This document shows positions 1 through 6,695 of a stretch of 40,000 nt of DNA, piece by piece. The first letter of the stretch is position 1. Each line of letters starts with the position of its first letter. The DNA comes from Aneurinibacillus uraniidurans (lineage in GTDB: Bacteria; Bacillota; Bacilli; Aneurinibacillales; Aneurinibacillaceae): assembly GCF_028471905.1 (NCBI RefSeq), contig NZ_CP116902.1, forward strand, positions 3,522,501 to 3,562,500, given 5' to 3'. The position numbers and the translations under genes were made by a program. Under the pieces are notes generated by a model, which was given only the letters and a program-made list of their open reading frames with translations, did not search any database and had not been told where the DNA came from.

Positions 1-74
1 AATTTGAACTGTGAAAGTAATTAAACATAAACAACTCAAATTTTTTCTCCTACGTTGAAAAAGTTGTCATTTTT

Positions 75-104
75 AAAGGGTGTGCCCAGGCACACCCTTT
101 TTTT
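75..104 (+). terminator. Rho-independent terminator of a gene left of the window
   Basis: A perfect 12-bp stem (75-86 with 89-100, starting AAAGGGTGTG) is followed directly by a run of T on the plus strand. The T-run side fits transcription entering from the left. It also lies just past the end of the minus-strand histidine kinase gene and could stop that transcript weakly, but there is no good T-run on that side. Confidence 0.75.
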
Positions 105-120
105 GTTATTGACTTTAGCA

Positions 121-1548
121 TTAATTATCATAATGATCCAATCCCGTATACTCCGGAGACCTACAGGGAAATTGTAACATAACAGACGTACCCTCATTTA
201 TTTCGCTTGCGACTAAAATGGCCGCATTGTATTTCTTTATTAATCGCTGAGCTATAGATAATCCCAATCCATATCCCCCTTCTTTTCTCGTCCTCGCTTT
301 ATTGACGCGGTAAAAGCGATTCATAACAAATGGTAGTTCTTCTTTTGGTATCCCTATTCCTTTGTCCAGTATCTCAATTAAAAATTGATTTCCCGTTGCT
401 TTTACCGAGCATTTTATCCATTTATTTTCCTTCGAGTATTTCACAGCATTGTCCAATAAAACGGTTAAAATTTGCTCTAGATGTTTCGTTTGTATCTGAA
501 TCAAATACTCTTTGTTCTCAGTAACTTCAACAACAAATTCAAATTCACTATGAACAATCCTGAAATTCTTGATCAAGTTTTCGATAATAGGAATAGGATT
601 AATCCATTCCGTTTGATCATTATGCTCCTCCAATTCTGCCTTAGACAACTCTAAAAGTTCTGAAACGAGATGACTTAGTTTATCTAACTCCTTAAGGGAA
701 GCATTCAGTGATTTATTTAATACCTGTGGTTCATATTTTCCCCATCTGTTTATTAACTGTAGATGGCCTTGAATAATTGAAATTGGCGTACGTAACTCAT
801 GGGATGCATCTTCCACGAATTGCTTTTGCTGCAAAAATGATTCTTCAAGTTGATCCATGATTTCATTAAACATTCTGCCAATTCCAGAAATCTCATCCTT
901 TTGTCCATATAGGGCAACTCTTTCATGCAACCCATGTTTCTTAACTTTCTTCATGGCATCCAAAATATTTTTGACAGGCTTTAATAGCTGCTTAGAAACA
1001 ATCATCCCCCCCATCCAACTTAATATGATGGAGATAATTCCTGCAATAATCATGACATTAAAAACTTGCTGAAATAATCCTTTAAAGAACTCTATATCCC
1101 TGATAACCTCTATTGTTCCTACGGCATTGTCTATCTTTATAGGACTACGTATAATCTGAAAATGCCTTTCATTCAATTGAAAATTATATAGCTCGGTATC
1201 CTTTACTTTTTTAGGTTTTATTTGATCTACTGATATATTCGATACCTGTAATAATACATGTCCATTTCCATCTATAATACGTATTGCTTGAAATGGCCTG
1301 TTATTGCTTTCTAGTGTTTTCTTGCTTTCGTATACCATCTGTTTTGTTAATCCAGATGAATTTGATTTTTGGAATAAATACGTTTTTACTTGGTTCATTT
1401 CTCGTATTGTTGTTCTTGTATCTTGAGCAAGCGTCCAGTTACTAATCACAACATACTGTAGTAAGTTATAGCTTAAAAATAAAGCCACCAAAAGCATAGA
1501 GGACCATATCGTTAACTTATACTTAATAGGGAGATTTAAATTTTTCAT
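121..1548 (-). CDS. Two-component sensor histidine kinase (YkoH-like)
   Basis: Membrane histidine kinase of 475 aa. Residues 12-34 and about 161-182 are hydrophobic membrane segments enclosing an extracytoplasmic sensor domain of about 125 aa. A HAMP linker follows (about 184-237), then the HisKA motif SHELRTP with phospho-acceptor His250. The ATPase domain shows the N box (LLDNAVKYS, 364-372), G1 box (DKGIGI, 395-400), F box (RFYRV) and G2 box (GGYGLGLSI, 424-432), so all catalytic motifs are intact. Its ATG overlaps the stop of the upstream response regulator gene by one base (TAATG), so the two are translationally coupled. The nearby PepSY gene recalls the Bacillus subtilis ykoGH/ykoJ arrangement. 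The signal sensed cannot be read from the sequence. Confidence 0.93.
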   Translation of the reverse strand: MKNLNLPIKYKLTIWSSMLLVALFLSYNLLQYVVISNWTLAQDTRTTIREMNQVKTYLFQKSNSSGLTKQMVYESKKTLESNNRPFQAIRIIDGNGHVLLQVSNISVDQIKPKKVKDTELYNFQLNERHFQIIRSPIKIDNAVGTIEVIRDIEFFKGLFQQVFNVMIIAGIISIILSWMGGMIVSKQLLKPVKNILDAMKKVKKHGLHERVALYGQKDEISGIGRMFNEIMDQLEESFLQQKQFVEDASHELRTPISIIQGHLQLINRWGKYEPQVLNKSLNASLKELDKLSHLVSELLELSKAELEEHNDQTEWINPIPIIENLIKNFRIVHSEFEFVVEVTENKEYLIQIQTKHLEQILTVLLDNAVKYSKENKWIKCSVKATGNQFLIEILDKGIGIPKEELPFVMNRFYRVNKARTRKEGGYGLGLSIAQRLIKKYNAAILVASEINEGTSVMLQFPCRSPEYTGLDHYDN

Positions 1549-2219
1549 TAACGCATCACATATCCCATTCCTCTAATCGTTTGGATATACGCCTCACCAT
1601 TTGATGAATCAAGCTTGTTCCGTAAGTGTCCAACATACACATCTACTATATTTGTTTCCACCGTTGTATCATAGCCCCATACTTTCTCTAACAGCACTTC
1701 CCTCGTTAAAACCCGATTTATATTTTGAATAAATGTGATAAGTAAATCGTATTCCTTTTTTGTTAACTCTATTTCCTCATCTCCACGTTTCACTATCCTG
1801 CCTAAAATGTCTACTTGTAAATCTTTAAATGTAAGATGTGATTGAAATTGTTTCTCTTTGTCTAGTCGTCTAAAAATAACGCGCATTCTAGCAAGTAATT
1901 CTTCAATGGCAAAGGGTTTCAGAATATAATCATCTGCACCATTATCCAGACCCGAAACTCGATCCAAAACACTATCCCTTGCTGTTACCATAATAATGGG
2001 AGTTTCCTTGACCGCTCGTATTCTTCTACATACTTCAATACCATTTAGATCAGGTAACATGATGTCTAATAAAATAAGGTCCCAATCCGAATCCAAAGCT
2101 AGCTTCAACCCTTCCCTACCACCATTTGAAACCGTAACTGAAAATCCCTCATATTCCAGCTCTAATAAAATAAACTGAGCTAATTCTTCTTCATCTTCTA
2201 TTATTAGAATCTCCCTCAT
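1548..2219 (-). CDS. OmpR/PhoB-family response regulator (YkoG-like)
   Basis: DNA-binding response regulator of 223 aa. The receiver domain (1-115) has the acidic pocket (EDE, residues 8-10), phospho-acceptor Asp52 in the LLDIMLPDLNG segment, Thr79 and Lys101 (ILKPF). The C-terminal winged helix (about 130-223) has the family pattern ending in a GYVMR-type tail. It is the first gene of the pair with the histidine kinase; the kinase start codon overlaps its stop. A complete, ordinary OmpR-type protein. Likely targets are the adjacent PepSY gene and its own operon, which is inference from position only. Confidence 0.93.
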   Translation of the reverse strand: MREILIIEDEEELAQFILLELEYEGFSVTVSNGGREGLKLALDSDWDLILLDIMLPDLNGIEVCRRIRAVKETPIIMVTARDSVLDRVSGLDNGADDYILKPFAIEELLARMRVIFRRLDKEKQFQSHLTFKDLQVDILGRIVKRGDEEIELTKKEYDLLITFIQNINRVLTREVLLEKVWGYDTTVETNIVDVYVGHLRNKLDSSNGEAYIQTIRGMGYVMR

Positions 2220-2405
2220 ATCACTTACTCCTCGTAATCATACTGCTATATAATCAATACCTAAAAAATCCACTTGTTTAGTAAGTATATTCCATTCATT
2301 CTCATGGATATGAATACTCTTATGATGCCCAGTTTTTCAAGCAACCATCCTCACACTAAGGGTTGAACAGAAATTTTCAAGAGTCCGGTTATTAATTTTT
2401 TATAC

Positions 2406-2449
2406 GATATAAAACTCCCTTCCGAATATTGTAAAGGGAGTTTTATATC
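2406..2449 (-). terminator. Long hairpin, probable terminator of the PepSY gene
   Basis: A perfect 16-bp stem (2406-2421 with 2434-2449) with a 12-nt loop. The core CTCCC/GGGAG is flanked by AAAA and TTTT, so both strands give a G+C stem followed by TTTTAT. It lies 50 nt past the PepSY stop and ahead of the response regulator gene, so it most likely ends the PepSY transcript. Confidence 0.65.
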
Positions 2450-2497
2450 TTACTGTATTGGTTGTAGTAAATACTTTTTACACGTCACGATTTTATA

Positions 2498-3202
2498 TTA
2501 TTTGCAAAAACCGCCTGTTCTTGCATCGACTTTGAAATCATGTCCTTTTCCATGCTTATCAAGGACATGAATAGCATACAAATCAAGTCCGTTTTCATGT
2601 CGTAATTCAGCTTTTTGTACCGTTCCCTCACACTGCTTCAATACGATATCACTAACTTCTCGCTCTGTTAGGAATTTTACTTGCTGTTTTACGGCTACTT
2701 CCTCTAGCTTTCCATCTCTCTCATGAACTTTGAATTCATGTCCTTTTCCATACTTATCAAGGATGTGAACGACATATACACCAAGTCCGTTATCGTAGTT
2801 TACGGTTTGGATTTTTCCTTCGCAATGCTTCAATGCGATATTAGTAGCTTCTCGCTGCGTTAAGAATTTTACTTGTTGTTGTACGGCTACTTCCTCTAGC
2901 TTCCCATCTCTCGCATGAACTTTGAAATCATGTCCTTTTCCGTACTTATCAATGGTATGGACCGCATACACATCAAGTCCATTCTCATGTCGTAATTCAG
3001 CTTTCTGTACTGTTCCCTCACAATGCTTCAATGCAATATCACTAGCTTCTTTCTGTGTTAAGAATCCGCCTTGGTGTTGTACATGAGCTGCATATGCTTC
3101 ATGTTCATGTGCACCTGGCATCGGTGCCGCATTTGCGATTCCTGCTAAACCTGTTCCTAAAATAGACAAAGCCAATGGTAGTGTTGCTAATTTTTTCATC
3201 AT
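2498..3202 (-). CDS. Secreted protein of three PepSY-like repeats
   Basis: Exported protein of 234 aa. The ATG at 3202 is chosen because GGAGG lies 8 nt upstream and the protein then opens with a standard signal peptide (MMKKLATLPLALS, cleavage near ANA-AP). A longer reading from GTG at 3244 has no such support. After a short His-rich linker come three repeats of about 64 aa (residues about 47-112, 113-176, 177-234). Each begins FLT(Q/E)(K/R)E and contains a C-E-G motif, a Y-A/V-V/I-H strand and DKYGKGHDFKV, matching the PepSY fold pattern. Each repeat carries one conserved Cys (61, 127, 191), with a further Cys near the C-terminus. The neighbouring two-component genes resemble the ykoGH-ykoJ locus, so the protein may modulate the sensor or be its target (inference). 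Confidence 0.85.
   Translation of the reverse strand: MMKKLATLPLALSILGTGLAGIANAAPMPGAHEHEAYAAHVQHQGGFLTQKEASDIALKHCEGTVQKAELRHENGLDVYAVHTIDKYGKGHDFKVHARDGKLEEVAVQQQVKFLTQREATNIALKHCEGKIQTVNYDNGLGVYVVHILDKYGKGHEFKVHERDGKLEEVAVKQQVKFLTEREVSDIVLKQCEGTVQKAELRHENGLDLYAIHVLDKHGKGHDFKVDARTGGFCK
2501..3064 (-). repeat. Three tandem intragenic direct repeats of 175-198 bp
   Basis: The three PepSY units of the preceding gene are repeated at DNA level, for example the segment encoding YGKGHDFKVH. Units 1 and 3 share the ELRHENGLD stretch that unit 2 has lost (NYDNGLG), suggesting successive tandem duplication of one ancestral unit. Confidence 0.8.
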
Positions 3203-3448
3203 GTTTTGTGCCTCCTGATGCATTTGTTTATTAATGTCTTTCACAGTTCAAATACTACTAGACGCTTCTGAAATTCAATTAATGAAATACTAAACAAGTA
3301 TTAAAAAATTAATTAAAAAATTTTTATACTACGGAAAAAGAGGGGCTAATCACCACCTTTTTACTGGTATCTTATAAAATCTTCCCCGGACTGACTTCTT
3401 CCTCGTTATCACAGACAGTCAGTTATCTATCTACCTCTCCTCTCAATT

Positions 3449-3464
3449 TGAGGGAATTCCCTCA
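3449..3464. promoter_or_regulatory. 16-bp perfect palindrome, possible operator
   Basis: TGAGGGAATTCCCTCA is self-complementary over 16 bp, in the 475-bp gap (3203-3676) between the PepSY gene and the VOC gene. No coding sequence was recognised in this gap. It otherwise holds a plus-strand hairpin terminator (3547-3571) and the VOC-gene terminator. The bound factor, if any, is unknown. Confidence 0.35.
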
Positions 3465-3546
3465 TACAATTCTTCGAACGGGTACAGTATAGTGAAGTAG
3501 AAGATGATTTAGTCATCCTCTCTGAGGTGATAGAACGTTTAACTTA

Positions 3547-3571
3547 GCCGACCTTTGTGTCGGCCCTTTTT
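3547..3571 (+). terminator. Plus-strand terminator without an upstream gene
   Basis: GCCGAC, a 6-nt loop, GTCGGC, then CCTTTTTG. No plus-strand gene precedes it, so it may end a small untranslated RNA. The upstream 60 nt form two small hairpins (GATGA/TCATC and CCTC/GAGG). A very similar terminator occurs at 6000-6021, also without an obvious gene. Confidence 0.6.
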
Positions 3572-3613
3572 GTTTCGTTCCCTCAATTATGCAATTTTTT
3601 ATAATCCTGAAAC

Positions 3614-3646
3614 AAAAAATCCCCACCGCCCGAAAGGGCAGTGGGG
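3614..3646 (-). terminator. Terminator of the VOC-family gene
   Basis: Hairpin 3621-3631 with 3636-3646 (CCCCAC and GCCC arms, one mismatch, GAAA-type loop). On the minus strand it is followed by ATTTTTTG. Confidence 0.85.
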
Positions 3647-3676
3647 AATCGTATTTTTAGGAGTATGTGTACTTCC

Positions 3677-4093
3677 CTATTGTTTAGATTTTGTGTAATT
3701 GAGGTCCCATATTACTCCGAAATAATCCCTAACCTTAGCAAATTTTGCGCCCCAAAAAGTATCCTGTAACTCCATTAAAACAGAACCTTTTTGGCTTAAA
3801 GCATTGTACAATTTCTGAATTTCTTCTTCGCTTTCAAGTTCAAGAGCTAGTGAAATATTATTTCCCTTTTCAACCGACTGACCTAAAAATGTATCAGAAA
3901 CCATTATAAATAAATCATCTTTTTTAAATTGAGCATGCATAATCTTGTTATCCATTTCTGGAGGAGTAGGAAAGTCTGCCTGTCCAAAAGTTTGGATCCC
4001 TAATACCTCTCCCTCAAAAACATCCTTATAATATTCTAATGCTTCTCTAGCATCACCATTAAACGTGAGATACGGGGTTGCTTGCTGTTTCAT
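3677..4093 (-). CDS. VOC/PhnB-like small protein
   Basis: A 138-aa protein starting MKQQATPYLTFNGDAREALEYY, the usual opening of PhnB-type members of the vicinal oxygen chelate (glyoxalase/bleomycin resistance) superfamily. The segments HAQFKKDDLFIMVSD in the middle and WGAKFAKVRDYFGVIWDLN near the C-terminus match the beta-strand pattern of the single VOC module. The ATG at 4093 is preferred, with GGAG 8 nt upstream; two in-frame starts 6-9 nt further up are too close to that site. Substrate and metal dependence cannot be told from the sequence. Monocistronic, with its own terminator. Confidence 0.85.
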   Translation of the reverse strand: MKQQATPYLTFNGDAREALEYYKDVFEGEVLGIQTFGQADFPTPPEMDNKIMHAQFKKDDLFIMVSDTFLGQSVEKGNNISLALELESEEEIQKLYNALSQKGSVLMELQDTFWGAKFAKVRDYFGVIWDLNYTKSKQ

Positions 4094-4200
4094 GTACATC
4101 ACTCCTTTTGTTATGTATTTCTTTATTATATAGAATCACGATGTAAATTTCGAATTGGAACAAATCGGTTGATTTACTGGGACATATGCTCTTCTGGGCA

Positions 4201-4230
4201 AAATAAAAAGGAGCAGCTTTTCGCTGCTCC
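4201..4230 (-). terminator. Terminator of the STAS-domain gene
   Basis: GGAGCAGC (4210-4217) pairs with GCTGCTCC (4223-4230). On the minus strand it is followed by TTTTTATTTT. Confidence 0.9.
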
Positions 4231-4239
4231 CTCACCTAT

Positions 4240-4599
4240 TTATTCTTGTGTGATCCATTCCCACGCTTCATTCTGTTGTTCAAGATCGAAGTACTTCATA
4301 TCAGCTTTAATAAAATAATCTTCTATTTTAATAATCGGCTTCATCCACTTCTGATCACTCACTACAGCAACTTTGTCGTAATACTTATAGAATTCCTTAT
4401 TAAATTCTATATCTTCTAAAATGAAGTCCCAGGAAACTCCAGTGTATTCTCCGACCATCATCAGCACTCGAATCTTTCCATAACGATTAGCTGTTTCCCG
4501 GAAAGCTTGCTCAACACCATGGAAGTCCTTTTTCGTTATCTTTTCACTGACTTCAATCGCTACAACAGCATCACTACGACTCTCTATTACTCTGATCAT
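4240..4599 (-). CDS. SpoIIAA-like STAS/SEC14-type protein
   Basis: Cytoplasmic protein of 119 aa. The ATG at 4599 follows AAGGTGG by 5 nt and begins MIRVIESRSDAVVAIEVS; an open frame extends further upstream but has no ribosome site. The order of strands and helices (IEVSEKITKKDF, then RVLMMVGEY, then DKVAVVSDQKW, then FDLEQQNEAWEWI at the end) is that of the SpoIIAA-like STAS family found widely in bacteria. These proteins are not anti-anti-sigma factors in a proven sense, and their role is unknown. It stands alone, with its own terminator. Confidence 0.8.
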   Translation of the reverse strand: MIRVIESRSDAVVAIEVSEKITKKDFHGVEQAFRETANRYGKIRVLMMVGEYTGVSWDFILEDIEFNKEFYKYYDKVAVVSDQKWMKPIIKIEDYFIKADMKYFDLEQQNEAWEWITQE

Positions 4600-4745
4600 G
4601 GAGACCACCTTCCCTTCTCTATTTTCTATTCGATATAGAGGTGGGTTGTCCTTGTATCCCGCAGCAAAATATATGACAAATATGTGGTCAAAGCAAGCCC
4701 AGTCAGCGTACCGTATCCACCTGCAACTACAACACAAGGTTATGC

Positions 4746-4772
4746 AAAAGAAAAAGCACCGCGATGGGTGCT
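4746..4772 (-). terminator. Terminator overlapping the stop of the winged-helix gene
   Basis: AGCACC (minus strand), a 6-nt loop, GGTGCT, then TTTTCTTTT. The 5' arm includes the stop codon of the gene ending at 4771. Confidence 0.85.
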
Positions 4773-4956
4773 AATGTTTTTGCCTAACTACATATTTTTC
4801 ACTTTCGGTCCCAACCATCTCAATTTTGTAAGCTTTGAGCAATTCATCAACAGTAGGCATTATTTCTTTATCGCTCATTCCTGTTGCCTTTGCAATTTCT
4901 TCGCGACTTTTTGGAACTTCTTGTTCTTTTAGATACGTAATAACTTTTTCTTTCAT
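4771..4956 (-). CDS. Small winged-helix-like DNA-binding protein
   Basis: A 61-aa protein. The ATG at 4956 has GGAGG 7 nt upstream. The sequence MKEKVITYLKEQEVPKSREE, then IAKATGMSDKEIMPTVDELL, then a basic strand with YVVRQKH, is the compact helix-helix-helix-wing pattern of a minimal MarR/ArsR-like fold without a dimerisation domain. No partner gene is linked. The function is not recognised; DNA or protein binding is inference from the fold. Confidence 0.75.
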   Translation of the reverse strand: MKEKVITYLKEQEVPKSREEIAKATGMSDKEIMPTVDELLKAYKIEMVGTESEKYVVRQKH

Positions 4957-5107
4957 GCTTATCCCTCCATTTTCCTTATTTATTATGTACAATGAAAAAA
5001 TATACATGTATAAAACAAAAGACCATCTTTCTTAAAACGGAACCTACCTTCCTCACTATTTACCTAATATGATGTAGAAGTCACACCTAACATGGAGGCG
5101 ATTTATA

Positions 5108-5290
5108 TTGTCCGAAGCCAATAAAAAATACAACGGTTATGACACAACCATTGTTTATGACTACAAAGAGTACCCCGATACTGTCAGTGGGCGCTGTGAT
5201 AATTGTGGTAACGCCCATTTCAAAAGCTCTGTTAAGGATACGATTTTCCTTAGAGAATGCAGAGAGTGCAGTATGAAGAAAAGTATTTGA
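5108..5290 (+). CDS. Small zinc-ribbon protein, TTG start
   Basis: A 60-aa protein starting at TTG (5108), with GGAGG 9 nt upstream. It has two Cys pairs, CDNC (30-33) and CREC (51-54), separated by about 17 residues: a classical four-Cys zinc ribbon. The rest is polar, with a tyrosine-rich N-terminus (KKYNGYDTTIVYDYKEY). A terminator begins immediately after the stop. The gene is divergent from the small winged-helix gene, about 150 bp apart. Function unknown. Confidence 0.75.
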   Translation: MSEANKKYNGYDTTIVYDYKEYPDTVSGRCDNCGNAHFKSSVKDTIFLRECRECSMKKSI

Positions 5291-5317
5291 CCCTGCGAAA
5301 ATGCAGGGCTTTTGTTT
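5291..5317 (+). terminator. Terminator of the zinc-ribbon gene
   Basis: CCCTGC (5291-5296), loop GAAAAT, GCAGGG (5303-5308), then CTTTTGTTT. It abuts the stop codon. Confidence 0.85.
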
Positions 5318-5320
5318 GCA

Positions 5321-5357
5321 AAAGAAAAAGACCTGCCTCATGAATCATAGAGGCAAG
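5321..5357 (-). terminator. Terminator of the 43-aa gene
   Basis: Stem 5332-5339 with 5350-5357 (8 bp, one G-U pair). On the minus strand it is followed by TCTTTTTCTTT. It faces the terminator of the convergent zinc-ribbon gene. Confidence 0.75.
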
Positions 5358-5373
5358 CCTTTCTGGTTGGAAC

Positions 5374-5505
5374 TTACTTTGTAGCAGCAACTCTTAACTG
5401 CTCATTCTGTTTGAGCAATTGCGCGAACGTTTGAGAAGGGGTTGTTGTAATATTGAGAGGACCTTTCCCTTTTCCTCCCCAAAATCTAGGAAGCGACGGA
5501 ATCAT
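5374..5505 (-). CDS. Unrecognised 43-aa protein
   Basis: A short gene with all signals present: GGAGG 7 nt before ATG at 5505, 43 codons, TAA, and a terminator 17 nt later. The product begins MIPSLPRFWGGKGKGPLN. The middle is Thr/Ser-rich (ITTTPSQTFAQLL) and the end is polar, KQNEQLRVAATK. It has no membrane segment and no Cys. The basic Gly-Lys N-terminus could contact nucleic acid or spore layers, but no family is recognised. A 16-bp palindrome lies 65 bp upstream. Confidence 0.65.
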   Translation of the reverse strand: MIPSLPRFWGGKGKGPLNITTTPSQTFAQLLKQNEQLRVAATK

Positions 5506-5569
5506 ATCAAAACCTCCTTTCTGTATTACCCTTGATAAATATATTCTAACAGGATATGTAAGATGAAAA

Positions 5570-5585
5570 TGTAATTCGAATTACA
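5570..5585. promoter_or_regulatory. 16-bp perfect palindrome upstream of the 43-aa gene
   Basis: TGTAATTCGAATTACA is self-complementary over 16 bp, at about -65 from the 43-aa gene start. The half site TGTAATTC resembles operators of dimeric repressors, but the factor is unknown. Confidence 0.4.
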
Positions 5586-5999
5586 GAGCTGCATTTTTTA
5601 TATGATCATTTACACTACACTAACTGTAAAGGAAGTAGTATACAATACATTAACTCCTTTGTTATATCGATTAAAGGACTGTAATTAACATAGACCACCC
5701 TTCCAGCACCTCCTGTGCATCTGTTCGACAAAAAGAACGATTCACCTGCAACTGTAACGCAACCGAATAATCACCCGGAATACCTATTCACTTCTTCTCA
5801 TCCTCCCTTATCATTTTTTGAAACTCTTATCCATCTACAACGTATAGTAAAGCAAGTCGAATTTCTTACTCCCCCTAATGGAGCTAGCCAATGTGCCGGC
5901 TCCTTTTTTGAAACCTTTTTACATTTTTGCACGTATATAACAGTGACGTATCATTACTCCCTCTATTCCTTGATAAGGAAGGAATAGACACTCACTTTT
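5586..5999. other. Intergenic region with no supported gene
   Basis: AT-rich DNA. An open frame from GTG at 5715 has no ribosome binding site and runs straight through an intrinsic terminator, so it is not called. Two plus-strand terminators (near 5880 and 6000) suggest that one or more short plus-strand RNAs arise here. No -10/-35 pair could be assigned with confidence. Confidence 0.5.
5880..5909 (+). terminator. Plus-strand terminator in the intergenic region
   Basis: GGAGCTAGC (5880-5888) pairs with GCCGGCTCC (5895-5903), with one G-U pair and one mismatch. TTTTTT follows. Confidence 0.65.
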
Positions 6000-6021
6000 G
6001 CCGACTATTGTCGGCTTTTTT
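6000..6021 (+). terminator. Second plus-strand terminator without a gene
   Basis: GCCGAC, loop TATT, GTCGGC, then TTTTTT. Its arms are the same as those of the hairpin at 3547-3564. Confidence 0.75.
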
Positions 6022-6219
6022 ATGTGTAAAATTGCTGTATTACGAAACTTATTTCACACCCTCATTTATATAAATATTGTAGTTTTATTGCTCAAGTATA
6101 GAGTTTGTCTCGTTCGTTTTTTTTCATATTGCATATGATAATAGCGAGAGTATGCTGATACAGGATGATAGAATGGTAGGTAAAATCACCCCGCAGTATA
6201 TTCTCCTAACTCCTTGAGA

Positions 6220-6259
6220 TGGCATGTTAACATGGGAAACCATTAGCATGCCATTTTTT
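6220..6259 (+). terminator. Terminator-like hairpin ahead of the CDGSH gene
   Basis: Outer stem TGGCATG (6220-6226) with CATGCCA (6247-6253), inner stem ATGG/CCAT closed by GAAA, followed by TTTTTT. Its last bases are shared with the 49-bp palindrome at 6251-6299, so the two structures exclude each other. Confidence 0.65.
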
Positions 6260-6299
6260 ATGTAACTATTAGCATGCTAAATAGTTACATAAAAAATGG
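6251..6299. repeat. 49-bp near-perfect palindrome
   Basis: Perfect 20-bp arms (6251-6270 and 6280-6299) flank a 9-nt centre that contains the palindrome AGCATGCT. The motif ATTAGCATGC occurs at 6242 and again at 6269. This could be a transcript hairpin, a protein binding site or a mobile-element end. Confidence 0.75.
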
Positions 6300-6417
6300 A
6301 GTTGTATACTTTCATCCGACCTTTCGCAAAATCACCGCGTTGTGAGCCACCTGCCAACACACTTAGCACTGACAGGCAACCAACTCTCCTTAGCTGCTTT
6401 TCATTTCCGTGATGCAT
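6277..6417 (-). CDS. Possible 46-aa peptide, or structured RNA
   Basis: Minus-strand ATG at 6417 preceded by AAGGA at 5 nt. The frame reads 46 codons, with GCLSVLSVLAGGSQRGDF in the middle and a stop inside the palindrome. The same DNA can close a long hairpin: GGAGTTG near 6297 can pair with CAACT-CTCC near 6389, with a T-run beyond it on the minus strand. It may therefore be a folded RNA rather than a gene. It is divergent from the CDGSH gene, with 46 bp between starts. No family recognised. Confidence 0.3.
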   Translation of the reverse strand: MHHGNEKQLRRVGCLSVLSVLAGGSQRGDFAKGRMKVYNSIFYVTI

Positions 6418-6463
6418 ACTTTTCCTTACCTTTTGAAAAGTTAGGTATAGGGAGGTGAAAAAT

Positions 6464-6652
6464 ATGGATGAAATTAAGGTAATGGACAATGCTTATTTCT
6501 TAGTATCTGGCGAGTTTACTTTACTCGACGGCGAAGGAAACAAGATCGAAACCAAACAACCGGCTGCTTTATGCCGTTGCGGACTTTCAACGAATCAACC
6601 TTTCTGTAACGGAGATCATAAAGGCAAATTCGAAAGCGCTGTAAGAGCTTAA
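6464..6652 (+). CDS. CDGSH iron-sulfur domain protein
   Basis: A 62-aa protein. The ATG at 6464 has GGAGG 8 nt upstream. The C-terminal half holds CRCGLSTNQPFCNGDH, the CDGSH-type cluster motif (C-x-C-x2-S-x3-P-x-C-x-G-x-H). It uses three Cys and one His to hold a [2Fe-2S] cluster; the residue usually Asp after the third Cys is Asn here. The N-terminal strand segment (YFLVSGEFTLLDGEGN) is usual for the small soluble bacterial members. Its role in cells is probably electron transfer or redox sensing. It is monocistronic, ending in a terminator. Confidence 0.92.
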   Translation: MDEIKVMDNAYFLVSGEFTLLDGEGNKIETKQPAALCRCGLSTNQPFCNGDHKGKFESAVRA

Positions 6653-6659
6653 TCTTTGT

Positions 6660-6695
6660 AACACCTCTTGATCTAAAGGGGTGTTTTTATTTTTT
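6660..6695 (+). terminator. Terminator of the CDGSH gene
   Basis: AACACCTCTT (6660-6669) pairs with AAGGGGTGTT (6676-6685), with one G-U pair, then TTTATTTTTT. Confidence 0.88.

Noticed and set aside
4640-4760. Minus-strand stretch reading VVVAGGYGTLTGLALTTYLS, like a YjcZ-type small membrane protein
   Set aside because: No start codon in frame, a stop just upstream, and a terminator lies ahead of it.
5715-5987. Plus-strand 90-codon frame starting at GTG
   Set aside because: No ribosome binding site, atypical composition, and an intrinsic terminator (5,880-5,909) inside it.
6297-6395. Tetrahydrofolate riboswitch on the minus strand
   Set aside because: Only short words resemble the consensus; the closing and pseudoknot segments are not visible, and no folate gene follows.
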